Under the pieces are notes generated by a model that was not told the DNA's origin, did not search any database, and saw only the letters and a list, made by a program, of their open reading frames with translations. Shown piece after piece: positions 51,291 through 58,610 of a DNA stretch of 64,000 nt. How positions within the stretch are numbered: position 1 is the first letter of the stretch; each line of letters begins with the position of its first letter. Position numbers and translations under genes: made by a program. Source of the DNA: Oscillospiraceae bacterium (GTDB lineage Bacteria > Bacillota > Clostridia > Oscillospirales > Oscillospiraceae); contig SVMF01000008.1 in assembly GCA_015067565.1 (NCBI GenBank), positions 1 through 64,000 of the forward strand, written 5' to 3'.

Positions 51291-53722
51291 AACAATTTCA
51301 AATCAGCGGTATGAGCTGCGCAGCCTGCACCGCACGGGTCGAAAAGGCCGTAAAAAGTGTCGACGGAGTGGAAAGCTGCGCTGTCAGCCTGCTCACCCAC
51401 GAAATGTCCGTCGTCGGAACAGCCTCCCCTGCCGCGATCATCCTTGCGGTAGAAAGGGCCGGCTACGGTGCCCGCATCAAGGGCGAAAAACCAGCGCAAG
51501 ACGATGCTCCTTCCGATCGTCAGACACCGAAGCTGAAGAAAAATCTGATCTTGTCGATCCTGTTTCTCCTGCTTTTGATGTATATTTCCATGGGGCACGG
51601 TATGTGGGGATGGCCGCTGCCTGAATTTCTTGTTGGCAACCATATTGCCCTTGCGCTTCTTCAGCTACTTCTGACCGTGATCATCATGGTCATTCACCAA
51701 TCCTTTTTCATCAAAGGATTTTCTGCGCTCCTGCGCTGGAGTCCGAACATGGATAGCCTGGTCGCACTCGGCTCATCGGCGGCCTTCCTGTACAGTACCG
51801 TCATCCTCTTTGCTATGACCGCCGATCCCACGCACACGGCGCACGAGCTGTATTTTGAATCCGCAGCAATGATTCTAACCCTGATCTCCGTCGGCAAGAT
51901 GCTCGAATCCCGTGCCAAAGGCAAGACAACCGATGCGCTGAAAAATCTGATACGGCTTGCACCGCAGACAGCCACCGTGCTGCGTGGCGGCGATGAGCTT
52001 ACTGTAGCCGTTTCGCAGGTCAAAAAAGGTGATATTTTTTTAGTTCGCCCCGGCGAGACCATTGCCGTGGACGGCAACATTTTAGAAGGCCACTCCGCTG
52101 TTGACGAAGCTGCCCTCACCGGAGAGAGTATTCCCATAGACAAAGGCGTAGGCGATGCGGTCTGTGCAGGCACCATCAACCACTCCGGCTTCCTGAAGTG
52201 CGAAGCGACAAAGGTCGGAGAGGATACCACGCTGAACCAGATCATCCGCATGGTATCCGATGCCGCAGCCACAAAGGCCCCCATCGCCAAGCTGGCAGAT
52301 CGGGTTGCAGGTATCTTCGTGCCAGTAGTAATTGGTCTGTGCCTTTTCACCATTGCCATATGGCTCCTGATCGGTCGGGAGGTCGGTTTTGCTCTGGCGC
52401 GTGGCATCTGTGTGTTGGTTATCAGCTGTCCGTGCGCCTTAGGACTTGCCACTCCTGTGGCCGTTATGGTCGGTAGCGGTGTCGGTGCAAGAAACGGCAT
52501 CCTGTTCAAAACCGCGACTGCACTCGAGCAGGCGGGCCGTGTTAGGACGGTCATTCTGGACAAAACCGGAACAATCACAAAGGGCATCCCCTCTGTGACT
52601 GATATCATTTCACAAGACAAAGCAACTCTCCTTGAAGCGGCCTACGCTTTGGAGCATCGCAGCGAACATCCGCTGGCCAAAGCGATCTGCACCATGGCGC
52701 ATGAGCTTGGTCTGCAACCGCAGCCTGTGGAGCAGTTCGAAGTCGTCAGCGGAAACGGTCTTCGTGCCGTGCGCAACGGTCAAGCGCTCTGTGGTGGCAA
52801 TGCTGATTATGTTTCAAGTTTCACCCACATACCATCGGATGTGCAGACACAAGCCGCAAAGCTCTCTGAGCAGGGCAAAACTCCTCTGTACTTTGCGGAA
52901 AACGGCAAATTCCTAGGGCTGATCGCCGTGGCTGACGAGCTCAAGTCCGATTCACCTCAAGCGATCAAGGATCTGAAAGCATTGGGCATCCGTGTTGTAA
53001 TGCTCACGGGCGACAACGAGCGCACCGCAAGGGCCATCGGTGCCCGAGCCGGTGTGGATGAGATCATCTCAGGTGTCCTCCCCCAAGGGAAGGAAGAAGT
53101 TGTACGAGCCTGCCGTAAAAACGGTCATGTGGCCATGATTGGAGACGGCATCAACGACGCACCCGCCCTGACGAGCGCAGATGTCGGCATCGCCATCGGT
53201 GCAGGAACCGATGTTGCCATTGATGCGGCACAGATCGTGCTGATGAAGAGTCGTCTTTCCGATGCGGTCGCCGCCATTCGGCTGAGCCGCGCCACCCTGC
53301 GCAATATCAAGCAGAATCTGTTCTGGGCATTTTTCTACAACACCTTGGGCATCCCCCTCGCTGCAGGAGCCTTCATCTCCCTGCTCGGTTGGCAGTTGGA
53401 CCCCATGTTCGGTGCGGCTGCAATGAGTCTGTCGAGCTTCTGTGTGGTAAGCAATGCCCTGCGATTGAATTTTGTAAAAATCTATGATCACCAAGAAAAG
53501 GAGCAAAAAACAATGAAGAAAACGATCACTATCAAGGGCATGATGTGCCCCCATTGCGAAGCCACGGTCAAAAAGGCATTGGAGTCCCTCGATGCTGTCA
53601 TCTCAGCAGAAGTCAGCCACAAGGATGGCACCGCCGTCGTCACGCTTCGCTCCGAGGTTGCCGATGCGGTCCTGACCCAGTGTGTAGAGGCAAAGGACTT
53701 CACCGTTTCGGGGATTGAATAA
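51287..53722 (+). CDS. copA: copper-exporting P1B ATPase fused to CopZ domain
   Basis: An 811-residue Cu(+) pump. The N-terminal HMA domain (1-70) has GMSCAACTARVEKAV. Transmembrane helices follow, with the CPC metal site in SCPCALGLATP; TGES is the actuator loop, Asp425 in DKTGTITKG is phosphorylated, EHRSEHPLAKAI holds the HP dipeptide, and MIGDGINDAPALTSADVG is the hinge. The C-terminus carries a second HMA domain (about 743-811, GMMCPHCEATVKKAL) after the linker DHQEKEQKT, where most CopA proteins end. The start is the ATG at 51287, with AAGGAGG upstream overlapping the DUF2284 end. The last domain can also be read as an internal gene (53513-53722). Confidence 0.94.
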   Translation: MKQFQISGMSCAACTARVEKAVKSVDGVESCAVSLLTHEMSVVGTASPAAIILAVERAGYGARIKGEKPAQDDAPSDRQTPKLKKNLILSILFLLLLMYISMGHGMWGWPLPEFLVGNHIALALLQLLLTVIIMVIHQSFFIKGFSALLRWSPNMDSLVALGSSAAFLYSTVILFAMTADPTHTAHELYFESAAMILTLISVGKMLESRAKGKTTDALKNLIRLAPQTATVLRGGDELTVAVSQVKKGDIFLVRPGETIAVDGNILEGHSAVDEAALTGESIPIDKGVGDAVCAGTINHSGFLKCEATKVGEDTTLNQIIRMVSDAAATKAPIAKLADRVAGIFVPVVIGLCLFTIAIWLLIGREVGFALARGICVLVISCPCALGLATPVAVMVGSGVGARNGILFKTATALEQAGRVRTVILDKTGTITKGIPSVTDIISQDKATLLEAAYALEHRSEHPLAKAICTMAHELGLQPQPVEQFEVVSGNGLRAVRNGQALCGGNADYVSSFTHIPSDVQTQAAKLSEQGKTPLYFAENGKFLGLIAVADELKSDSPQAIKDLKALGIRVVMLTGDNERTARAIGARAGVDEIISGVLPQGKEEVVRACRKNGHVAMIGDGINDAPALTSADVGIAIGAGTDVAIDAAQIVLMKSRLSDAVAAIRLSRATLRNIKQNLFWAFFYNTLGIPLAAGAFISLLGWQLDPMFGAAAMSLSSFCVVSNALRLNFVKIYDHQEKEQKTMKKTITIKGMMCPHCEATVKKALESLDAVISAEVSHKDGTAVVTLRSEVADAVLTQCVEAKDFTVSGIE
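53513..53722 (+). CDS. copZ: possible internal start: free CopZ copper chaperone
   Basis: In frame inside copA, the ATG at 53513 has AAGGAG (53498-53503) 9 bases upstream and would yield a 69-residue protein, the normal size of CopZ. It starts MKKTITIKGMMCPHCEAT with the CxxC copper site. The fused reading frame across the site has no stop, so the same mRNA could give both pump-linked and free chaperone. Internal initiation is inferred, not shown. Confidence 0.5.
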   Translation: MKKTITIKGMMCPHCEATVKKALESLDAVISAEVSHKDGTAVVTLRSEVADAVLTQCVEAKDFTVSGIE

Positions 53723-54432
53723 TGCTGCATCCCTTTTCCAGAACCGAGCTTCTGATCGGCCGAACGGCGCTTGAGAAGCTATCAAAGGCAAGGGTCGCTA
53801 TATTTGGTTTGGGCGGTGTCGGCGGCTATGCTGTGGAAGCCCTGGCCAGATGCGGTGTCGGTCATTTGGATCTGATCGATCACGACACCATATCCCTAAC
53901 CAATATCAATCGGCAAATTTTGGCTTTGTGCGACACAGTCGGTCAGTATAAAGCCGTTGTCGCTGCCGAGCGCGTCCGTCAAATCAATCCTGAGGCTGTT
54001 GTGACCGCGCATACGGTCTTCTACACACCCGAAACACAAGATCAGTTCGATTTTAAACAATATGATTATATCATTGATGCCATCGATACCGTCACCGGGA
54101 AGCTGGCTCTCGCAGTAAATGCGAAGTCGGCCGGCACACCGATCATCAGCTCCATGGGCACGGGAAATAAGCTCGACCCGACTGCATTCGAGGTTGCAGA
54201 CATCAGCAAGACGAGCGTCTGTCCCTTGGCACGTATCATGCGAAAGGAGCTGCGACATCGCGGCATTGAGCATCTGAAGGTCGTCTACTCCAAAGAAGAT
54301 CCGCTCACCCCTGCCGAAGCGCTGCAGGAAGAGGCCGTCGGTCGCCGTCAACTGCCGGGCAGCGTTTCCTTCGTGCCAAGCGTGGCCGGTCTCATCATCG
54401 CAGGAGAAGTCATAAAGGATTTGATCAAATGA
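53722..54432 (+). CDS. tcdA: tRNA t6A-cyclising ThiF-family enzyme TcdA
   Basis: A 236-residue E1-like adenylating enzyme matching TcdA/CsdL, which converts t6A37 of tRNA to its cyclic form. The nucleotide loop is AIFGLGGVGGYAVEALARCGVG, the metal-linked Asp region is LIDHDTISLTNINRQ, DYIIDAIDTVTGK follows, and the C-terminus has LPGSVSFVPSVAGLI. It begins on the last base of the copA stop (TAATG), so translation is probably coupled. Confidence 0.92.
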   Translation: MLHPFSRTELLIGRTALEKLSKARVAIFGLGGVGGYAVEALARCGVGHLDLIDHDTISLTNINRQILALCDTVGQYKAVVAAERVRQINPEAVVTAHTVFYTPETQDQFDFKQYDYIIDAIDTVTGKLALAVNAKSAGTPIISSMGTGNKLDPTAFEVADISKTSVCPLARIMRKELRHRGIEHLKVVYSKEDPLTPAEALQEEAVGRRQLPGSVSFVPSVAGLIIAGEVIKDLIK

Positions 54433-55370
54433 AGATTTATGAAAACATCTCACAGCTTATCGGCCAAACACCCCTAATGCACTTAGCGCGCTACGGCGCA
54501 AGGGTAGGGGCACAGTCGAAGCTGTACGCAAAATTAGAATATTTCAACCCTGCAGGTAGCGTAAAGGATCGTGTAGCCCTGTCTATGCTGGAAGAAGCTG
54601 AACGCAGCGGAGCGCTGCAGCCAAATTCCGTCATTATCGAGCCAACGAGCGGCAACACGGGCATTGGTTTGGCCGCCATGGCGATCTGCAGAGGCTATCG
54701 GGTCATTCTGACCATGCCCGAAACGATGAGTCTGGAGCGAAGAAAGCTTCTGAGTGCTTACGGCGCAGAGCTTGTCTTAACAGAGGGCAAGCTCGGAATG
54801 CAGGGCGCAATTGACAAGGCACGCGAGCTTTCCAAGCAGCTACCTAATAGTTTTCTTGCAGGTCAGTTCACCAATCCAGCCAATCCTTCGGCGCATTACC
54901 GCACCACTGGCCCCGAAATCTGGAACGATTGTAGCGGAAATGTGGACATTTTCGTTGCAGGTATCGGCACGGGCGGCACGATCAGCGGTATCGGCCGCTA
55001 CTTGAAGGAGAAGTCTCCCAATGTTCGCATAATCGGTATCGAGCCGCAGCGTTCGGCCGTTCTTTCGGGTGGAAGAGCAGCGCCGCACGGCCTGCAGGGC
55101 ATCGGAGCAGGCTTCATCCCCGAAACCCTGGATCGAAGCGTGATCGACGAGATCACCCCTGTCCGAGAAGATGACGCCTATGGATGCGGCCGTCTTTTGG
55201 CAAGAACCGAAGGACTTCTGGTCGGCATCTCCTCTGCCGCCGCCTTGTTTGCAGCAACGCAGATTGCCAAGCAGAACAACGGAAAAAATATCGTCGTTCT
55301 TCTCCCCGACGGTGGGGAACGCTATCTTTCCACGGAAGGGTATTTTGATCATGATCCACACAATCACTGA
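54429..55370 (+). CDS. cysK: cysteine synthase (O-acetylserine sulfhydrylase)
   Basis: A 313-residue PLP enzyme making cysteine from O-acetylserine and sulfide. Lys46 in NPAGSVKDR binds PLP, EPTSGNTGIGLA is the substrate/phosphate loop, GIGTGGTISGIGRYLKE binds the PLP phosphate, and GISSAAA is near the C-terminus. The length is normal. It overlaps tcdA by 4 bases and the following methyltransferase by 20 bases. Confidence 0.95.
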   Translation: MKIYENISQLIGQTPLMHLARYGARVGAQSKLYAKLEYFNPAGSVKDRVALSMLEEAERSGALQPNSVIIEPTSGNTGIGLAAMAICRGYRVILTMPETMSLERRKLLSAYGAELVLTEGKLGMQGAIDKARELSKQLPNSFLAGQFTNPANPSAHYRTTGPEIWNDCSGNVDIFVAGIGTGGTISGIGRYLKEKSPNVRIIGIEPQRSAVLSGGRAAPHGLQGIGAGFIPETLDRSVIDEITPVREDDAYGCGRLLARTEGLLVGISSAAALFAATQIAKQNNGKNIVVLLPDGGERYLSTEGYFDHDPHNH

Positions 55371-56145
55371 CTTTTCTGCGCCCGAGTTGGATGTCTTTGC
55401 ACGCTTGACCGAGGCACAGCTGTTAAACCGCGAGCATCCCGAGGATGGCATTTTTATTGCAGAGAGTCCCAAAGTCATCGAGCGCGCCTTGGATGCAGGC
55501 TATGAGCCGCTATCTCTTTTGGTTGAGGATAAGCACCTGCAGACGCAGGCGGCACACATTCTGAGTCGCTGTGAAGAGGTTCCGATCTATACAGCCTCCT
55601 TTGACGTACTCAAACAGCTCACCGGTTTTCCTCTCACCCGCGGCCTTCTGTGCGCCATGCGCAGAAAGCCAATTTTGAATATTCAAGATGTCTGCCAAAA
55701 TGCCCGTCGCATTGCCATCCTGGAGAATGTCGTGAATCCGACCAATATCGGTGCCATTTTCCGCTCGGCCGCCGCGCTCGGAATGGACGCGGTGCTTCTT
55801 ACCTCAGCCTGCAGCGACCCTCTGTATCGCCGCTGTATCCGCGTAAGCATGGGTACGGTGTTCCAGATCCCGTGGACCTTCTGCCAAGACGCAAACGAGG
55901 TGCGCTCCTACGGCTTCAAGACGGTTGCCATGGCACTTAGGAATGACAGCGTCGACATCCGCAATCCTGAGCTTGCCGCACAAGACAAGCTCGCCGTCAT
56001 TATGGGAACTGAAGGTGACGGTCTGGCCGACAGAACAATCTCCTCGTGTGATTACACGGTGCGCATTCCGATGTCACACGGCGTCGACTCGTTGAATGTC
56101 GCCGCCGCAAGTGCGGTTGCCTTCTGGCAGCTTGGGAATAAATAA
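55351..56145 (+). CDS. TrmH-family RNA methyltransferase
   Basis: A 264-residue SPOUT RNA methyltransferase. Motif 1 is AILENVVNPTNIGAIFRSAAALG, motif 2 AVIMGTEGDGL and motif 3 IPMSHGVDSLNVAAASAVAFW. The N-terminal substrate-binding domain holds IFIAESPKVIERAL. Start: ATG at 55351 with GGAAGGG 10 bases upstream. It is distinct from the paralogue at 25913-26653 (different spacing of motifs). The target RNA is unknown. It is the last gene of the ansA operon; the terminator at 56267-56304 follows. Confidence 0.9.
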   Translation: MIHTITDFSAPELDVFARLTEAQLLNREHPEDGIFIAESPKVIERALDAGYEPLSLLVEDKHLQTQAAHILSRCEEVPIYTASFDVLKQLTGFPLTRGLLCAMRRKPILNIQDVCQNARRIAILENVVNPTNIGAIFRSAAALGMDAVLLTSACSDPLYRRCIRVSMGTVFQIPWTFCQDANEVRSYGFKTVAMALRNDSVDIRNPELAAQDKLAVIMGTEGDGLADRTISSCDYTVRIPMSHGVDSLNVAAASAVAFWQLGNK

Positions 56146-56214
56146 CCTATTCTGAACAGCGTATCCGCGTTTATACAATAGACGTTGTTTCAAGATAAAT
56201 CGTTCAAACATATA

Positions 56215-56260
56215 TCGCCAACCGTCAAAAAATTAGCATTTTGACGATTGGCGACTTTTA
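56215..56260 (-). mobile_element. fragment of MITE-like element (inverted)
   Basis: 46 bp closely matching the reverse complement of the first stem of element A (about 27795-27841). ATCGCCAACC and GATTGGCGACTTTT are shared. It abuts the terminator hairpin at 56267-56298. The other end of the element and any hairpin duplicate are missing, so it is a decayed copy. Confidence 0.65.
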
Positions 56261-56266
56261 AGTTCT

Positions 56267-56304
56267 GAAGCGCAGCTGCTTTATGGCAGCTGCGCTTCTT
56301 TTAT
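56267..56304. terminator. shared terminator between trmH and deacetylase genes
   Basis: GAAGCGCAGCTGC (56267-56279) pairs with GCAGCTGCGCTTC (56286-56298); TTTTAT follows on the plus strand. It ends the ansA operon, and its 3' T-tract overlaps the stop of the convergent deacetylase gene (56301-56303). Confidence 0.85.
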
Positions 56305-57536
56305 CCCGCATCGGAAATATACGCTGCAAAATCGTAAATTCCCGTGCTTCTTGCGATATAATATCTACTGACCTCGAAGGGCTCGTCATCCGAGGTATTA
56401 TACAATCCTCCGACCATTTTGAGTCCAAACATATGATGCTTACGTGCGACCTCAATGGTCAGGTTGCTGTAATCACCGCTGGGATAGCACAGGACATACG
56501 GAGCCTTGCCCGTAATGCGGGCGATCACCTTTTTTGTCTCTGTGATCTCATATTCCAGAGTTTCCTCGTCCATTGCACTCATGTCACCATGGGTATAGCT
56601 GTGAGATTGAATGGAAACCAGACCGGAATCGGACATCTCGCGGATCTGCTCCTGCGTCAGCTTATGCTGAATGCCGACCACATCCTGGCCAATGACAAAG
56701 ACCGTTGCTTTGACATTGTACTTCTGAAGAAGCGGAAACAGCTCGGTATAATTATCGTCGTAACCATCGTCAAAGGTCAATATCACAGGCTTGTCATAGT
56801 CCTCAACATGCGCCAGATCCTCGAACCAAATGGGATCGTAGCCGTTGTCGACCAGATATTCCAACTGTTCTTCCATATCAGAGGGACTGACAAAGAGTTC
56901 CGAATATCCCCAACAATCATCACTGACAGCGTGGTACATCAGCACCGGCACATCCACATCTGTGGGAAGGTCGAATTCTCTTGCGCCTGTCGTGATGTAG
57001 ATGCCGCCATAGGTATCGTCCACCCACGCCGGATAGGAAAAAGCCTCAGCAAATTCATAGATTGGCACATAGAGCTTGCCGTGGTGAACACTTCCCGTGG
57101 CAATGCCGTCAAGCTGCAAGGAAAGGCCGTCAGAAGAAAGCATCACACGCTCCTTGTCCGTCGCATGTGCCTTCCCTTCCTCGTTCAGGCCGAGGGCGAT
57201 CAGATATTCCTCAGCGCCGACAAGAATTGTATCATCTCCCTCGGCAACGAAAGTCTGCATTCTCGTTCCGTCCACAATGAAAACCTTGCCGCTTTCTGTC
57301 AACTCCGGCTCTTGGGGTGCTGTCGTCTCCGTCGATTCGGCCGGTTCCGTCTGCTGTGTGGGGATCGTGGTTGAAATGGGTTCGGTGGAGGGCTCCGTCG
57401 GTGCTTCCGTGGTCAACGCCGTTTCTTTGACCTCTGCTTCCGTGCCGAGCAGAGCATTGAACACAAGATTTCCCACCAAAACAGCAATCAATAAGACTGC
57501 GATCACAAATACGATAGCAAATACTGTCTCTTTCAT
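56301..57536 (-). CDS. membrane-anchored polysaccharide deacetylase
   Basis: A 411-residue CE4 enzyme. One N-terminal transmembrane helix (about 5-30) is followed by a Thr/Pro/Glu-rich linker (about 40-80). A small domain resembling copper-amine-oxidase-N stalk domains follows (about 85-185, VDGTRMQTFVAEG to YGGIYITTG), then a NodB catalytic domain (about 200-405). The metal site is TFDDGYDD and HSYTHGDM, with catalytic PSGDYS nearby. It probably trims acetyl groups from peptidoglycan or surface glycan outside the membrane. It is translated directly after nrdR (TAATG overlap), an unusual partner. Confidence 0.9.
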   Translation of the reverse strand: MKETVFAIVFVIAVLLIAVLVGNLVFNALLGTEAEVKETALTTEAPTEPSTEPISTTIPTQQTEPAESTETTAPQEPELTESGKVFIVDGTRMQTFVAEGDDTILVGAEEYLIALGLNEEGKAHATDKERVMLSSDGLSLQLDGIATGSVHHGKLYVPIYEFAEAFSYPAWVDDTYGGIYITTGAREFDLPTDVDVPVLMYHAVSDDCWGYSELFVSPSDMEEQLEYLVDNGYDPIWFEDLAHVEDYDKPVILTFDDGYDDNYTELFPLLQKYNVKATVFVIGQDVVGIQHKLTQEQIREMSDSGLVSIQSHSYTHGDMSAMDEETLEYEITETKKVIARITGKAPYVLCYPSGDYSNLTIEVARKHHMFGLKMVGGLYNTSDDEPFEVSRYYIARSTGIYDFAAYISDAG

Positions 57537-57991
57537 TACTTCTCTTCCAAAATCTTGTTCAGCTCGTGCATAAAGCTGTTGATATCCTTGAACTGACGAT
57601 AAACGGAAGCGAAACGGACATAGGCAACCTCGTCGAGCGGCTTGATACGCTCCATGACCAGCTCACCGATCTTCTCCGTAGAGACCTCTCGCTCGAGCAT
57701 ATTCTGGACGATCTGCTCAATGTCTGTCACAGCCGCCTCGATATCCGCCATGCTGACTGGGCGCTTCTCGCAAGCACGAACCATGCCACGCAGGATCTTG
57801 TTGCGGTCAAACGGCTCACGGGAGTTGTCCTTCTTTACAACAATAACCGGCAGGCTTTCCACCGTCTCATAAGTCGTAAAACGCTTCTGGCAGAACAGGC
57901 ACTCTCTGCGTCTGCGGATGCTGGTCTGATCATCGCTGTGGCGCGAATCAACGACCTTGCTCTCCTGGTAACCGCAATATGGACATTTCAT
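57536..57991 (-). CDS. nrdR: ribonucleotide reductase repressor NrdR
   Basis: A 151-residue NrdR: an N-terminal zinc ribbon ([17 protein letters not shown] and [13 protein letters not shown]) and an ATP-cone domain ([20 protein letters not shown] to [12 protein letters not shown]). It represses nrd genes when dATP is high by binding NrdR boxes; no nrd gene is in the window. GAGGAGG lies 7 bases before the ATG, and the promoter is at 58028-58056. Confidence 0.97.
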   Translation of the reverse strand: MKCPYCGYQESKVVDSRHSDDQTSIRRRRECLFCQKRFTTYETVESLPVIVVKKDNSREPFDRNKILRGMVRACEKRPVSMADIEAAVTDIEQIVQNMLEREVSTEKIGELVMERIKPLDEVAYVRFASVYRQFKDINSFMHELNKILEEK

Positions 57992-58027
57992 AAAAATTCC
58001 TCCTCGGTAAATTACAACATATAGTTT

Positions 58028-58056
58028 ATTCTACCAAAGAAAACACAAAATGTCAA
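58028..58056 (-). promoter_or_regulatory. promoter of nrdR
   Basis: TTGACA (58051-58056), 17-base spacer, TAGAAT (58028-58033) on the minus strand. The -35 box overlaps the stop codon of the upstream small gene. Confidence 0.75.
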
Positions 58057-58331
58057 TATTTGTTCAGCTGCTCCAGAATAATATCCTGCAAGGTGCACGG
58101 TGTGACGCAATTTTTAACCAGCATTTCAAGTATTGCGTACATTCTGGCCGGAGAAGTCGTAACATTACGCACACTTGCATTCTCCCATTGCGCTCCTTGC
58201 TGCATATCGATCTGTGCACCGTAGCTTTGGAAGAACTCCCCTTGCTCCTGCAGCAAATAGTAGTACAGCTGAGCATTTTCTCCGCCCTCGCGCGCAAGCT
58301 GCGCGTGTCCAAACAAGCTTCGTTTCAGCAT
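58053..58331 (-). CDS. small DUF6514-like protein
   Basis: A 92-residue protein that looks like the DUF6514 family of clostridial small proteins (from memory). A central YGAQIDMQQGAQ strand, VRNVTTSPARMYAILEMLVKNCVTP and a C-terminal LQDIILEQL are the recognisable parts. There is no signal peptide or membrane helix. The start at 58331 has AAGGAGG 7 bases upstream; an ATG 30 bases earlier has none. The function is unknown. No clear sigma-A promoter is seen, so a sporulation-type sigma factor is possible but not shown. Confidence 0.7.
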   Translation of the reverse strand: MLKRSLFGHAQLAREGGENAQLYYYLLQEQGEFFQSYGAQIDMQQGAQWENASVRNVTTSPARMYAILEMLVKNCVTPCTLQDIILEQLNKY

Positions 58332-58554
58332 ATTCTCGCCTCCTTGAGAATATTGAAACATAGCTCACATCGTTTTTCCAGCTATTTCTCGCGCCATCTT
58401 TCGACAAGAAAAGAAATATCTAACAATTTATAACATAAAATTCCTACTTTTCTCTGTACCCTGCTCATATTTTGACATTATCTTGTTTTTTATGTGTCGA
58501 ATGAAATTTTTTATCGAAAAATATATTTTTATTTTCTCTGATCGCAAGAAATGA

Positions 58555-58583
58555 TTGCACTTCTCCCCAAATTATGCTATACT
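58555..58583 (+). promoter_or_regulatory. promoter of uracil permease homologue
   Basis: TTGCAC (58555-58560), 17-base spacer, TATACT (58578-58583) with an extended TG-C element. The leader is only about 20 bases, too short for a PyrR attenuator. Confidence 0.75.
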
Positions 58584-58610
58584 CAATACATCATAAATAA
58601 GGAGGTTCCT

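Noticed and set aside
53513-53722. A frameshift or sequencing error between separate copA and copZ genes.
   Set aside because: The frame is continuous without any shift; a lost stop cannot be excluded but nothing in the sequence indicates an error.
56283-57374. A 363-codon plus-strand frame opposite the polysaccharide deacetylase.
   Set aside because: The minus-strand frame has a membrane anchor, linker and NodB motifs; the plus frame has none and starts in the terminator.
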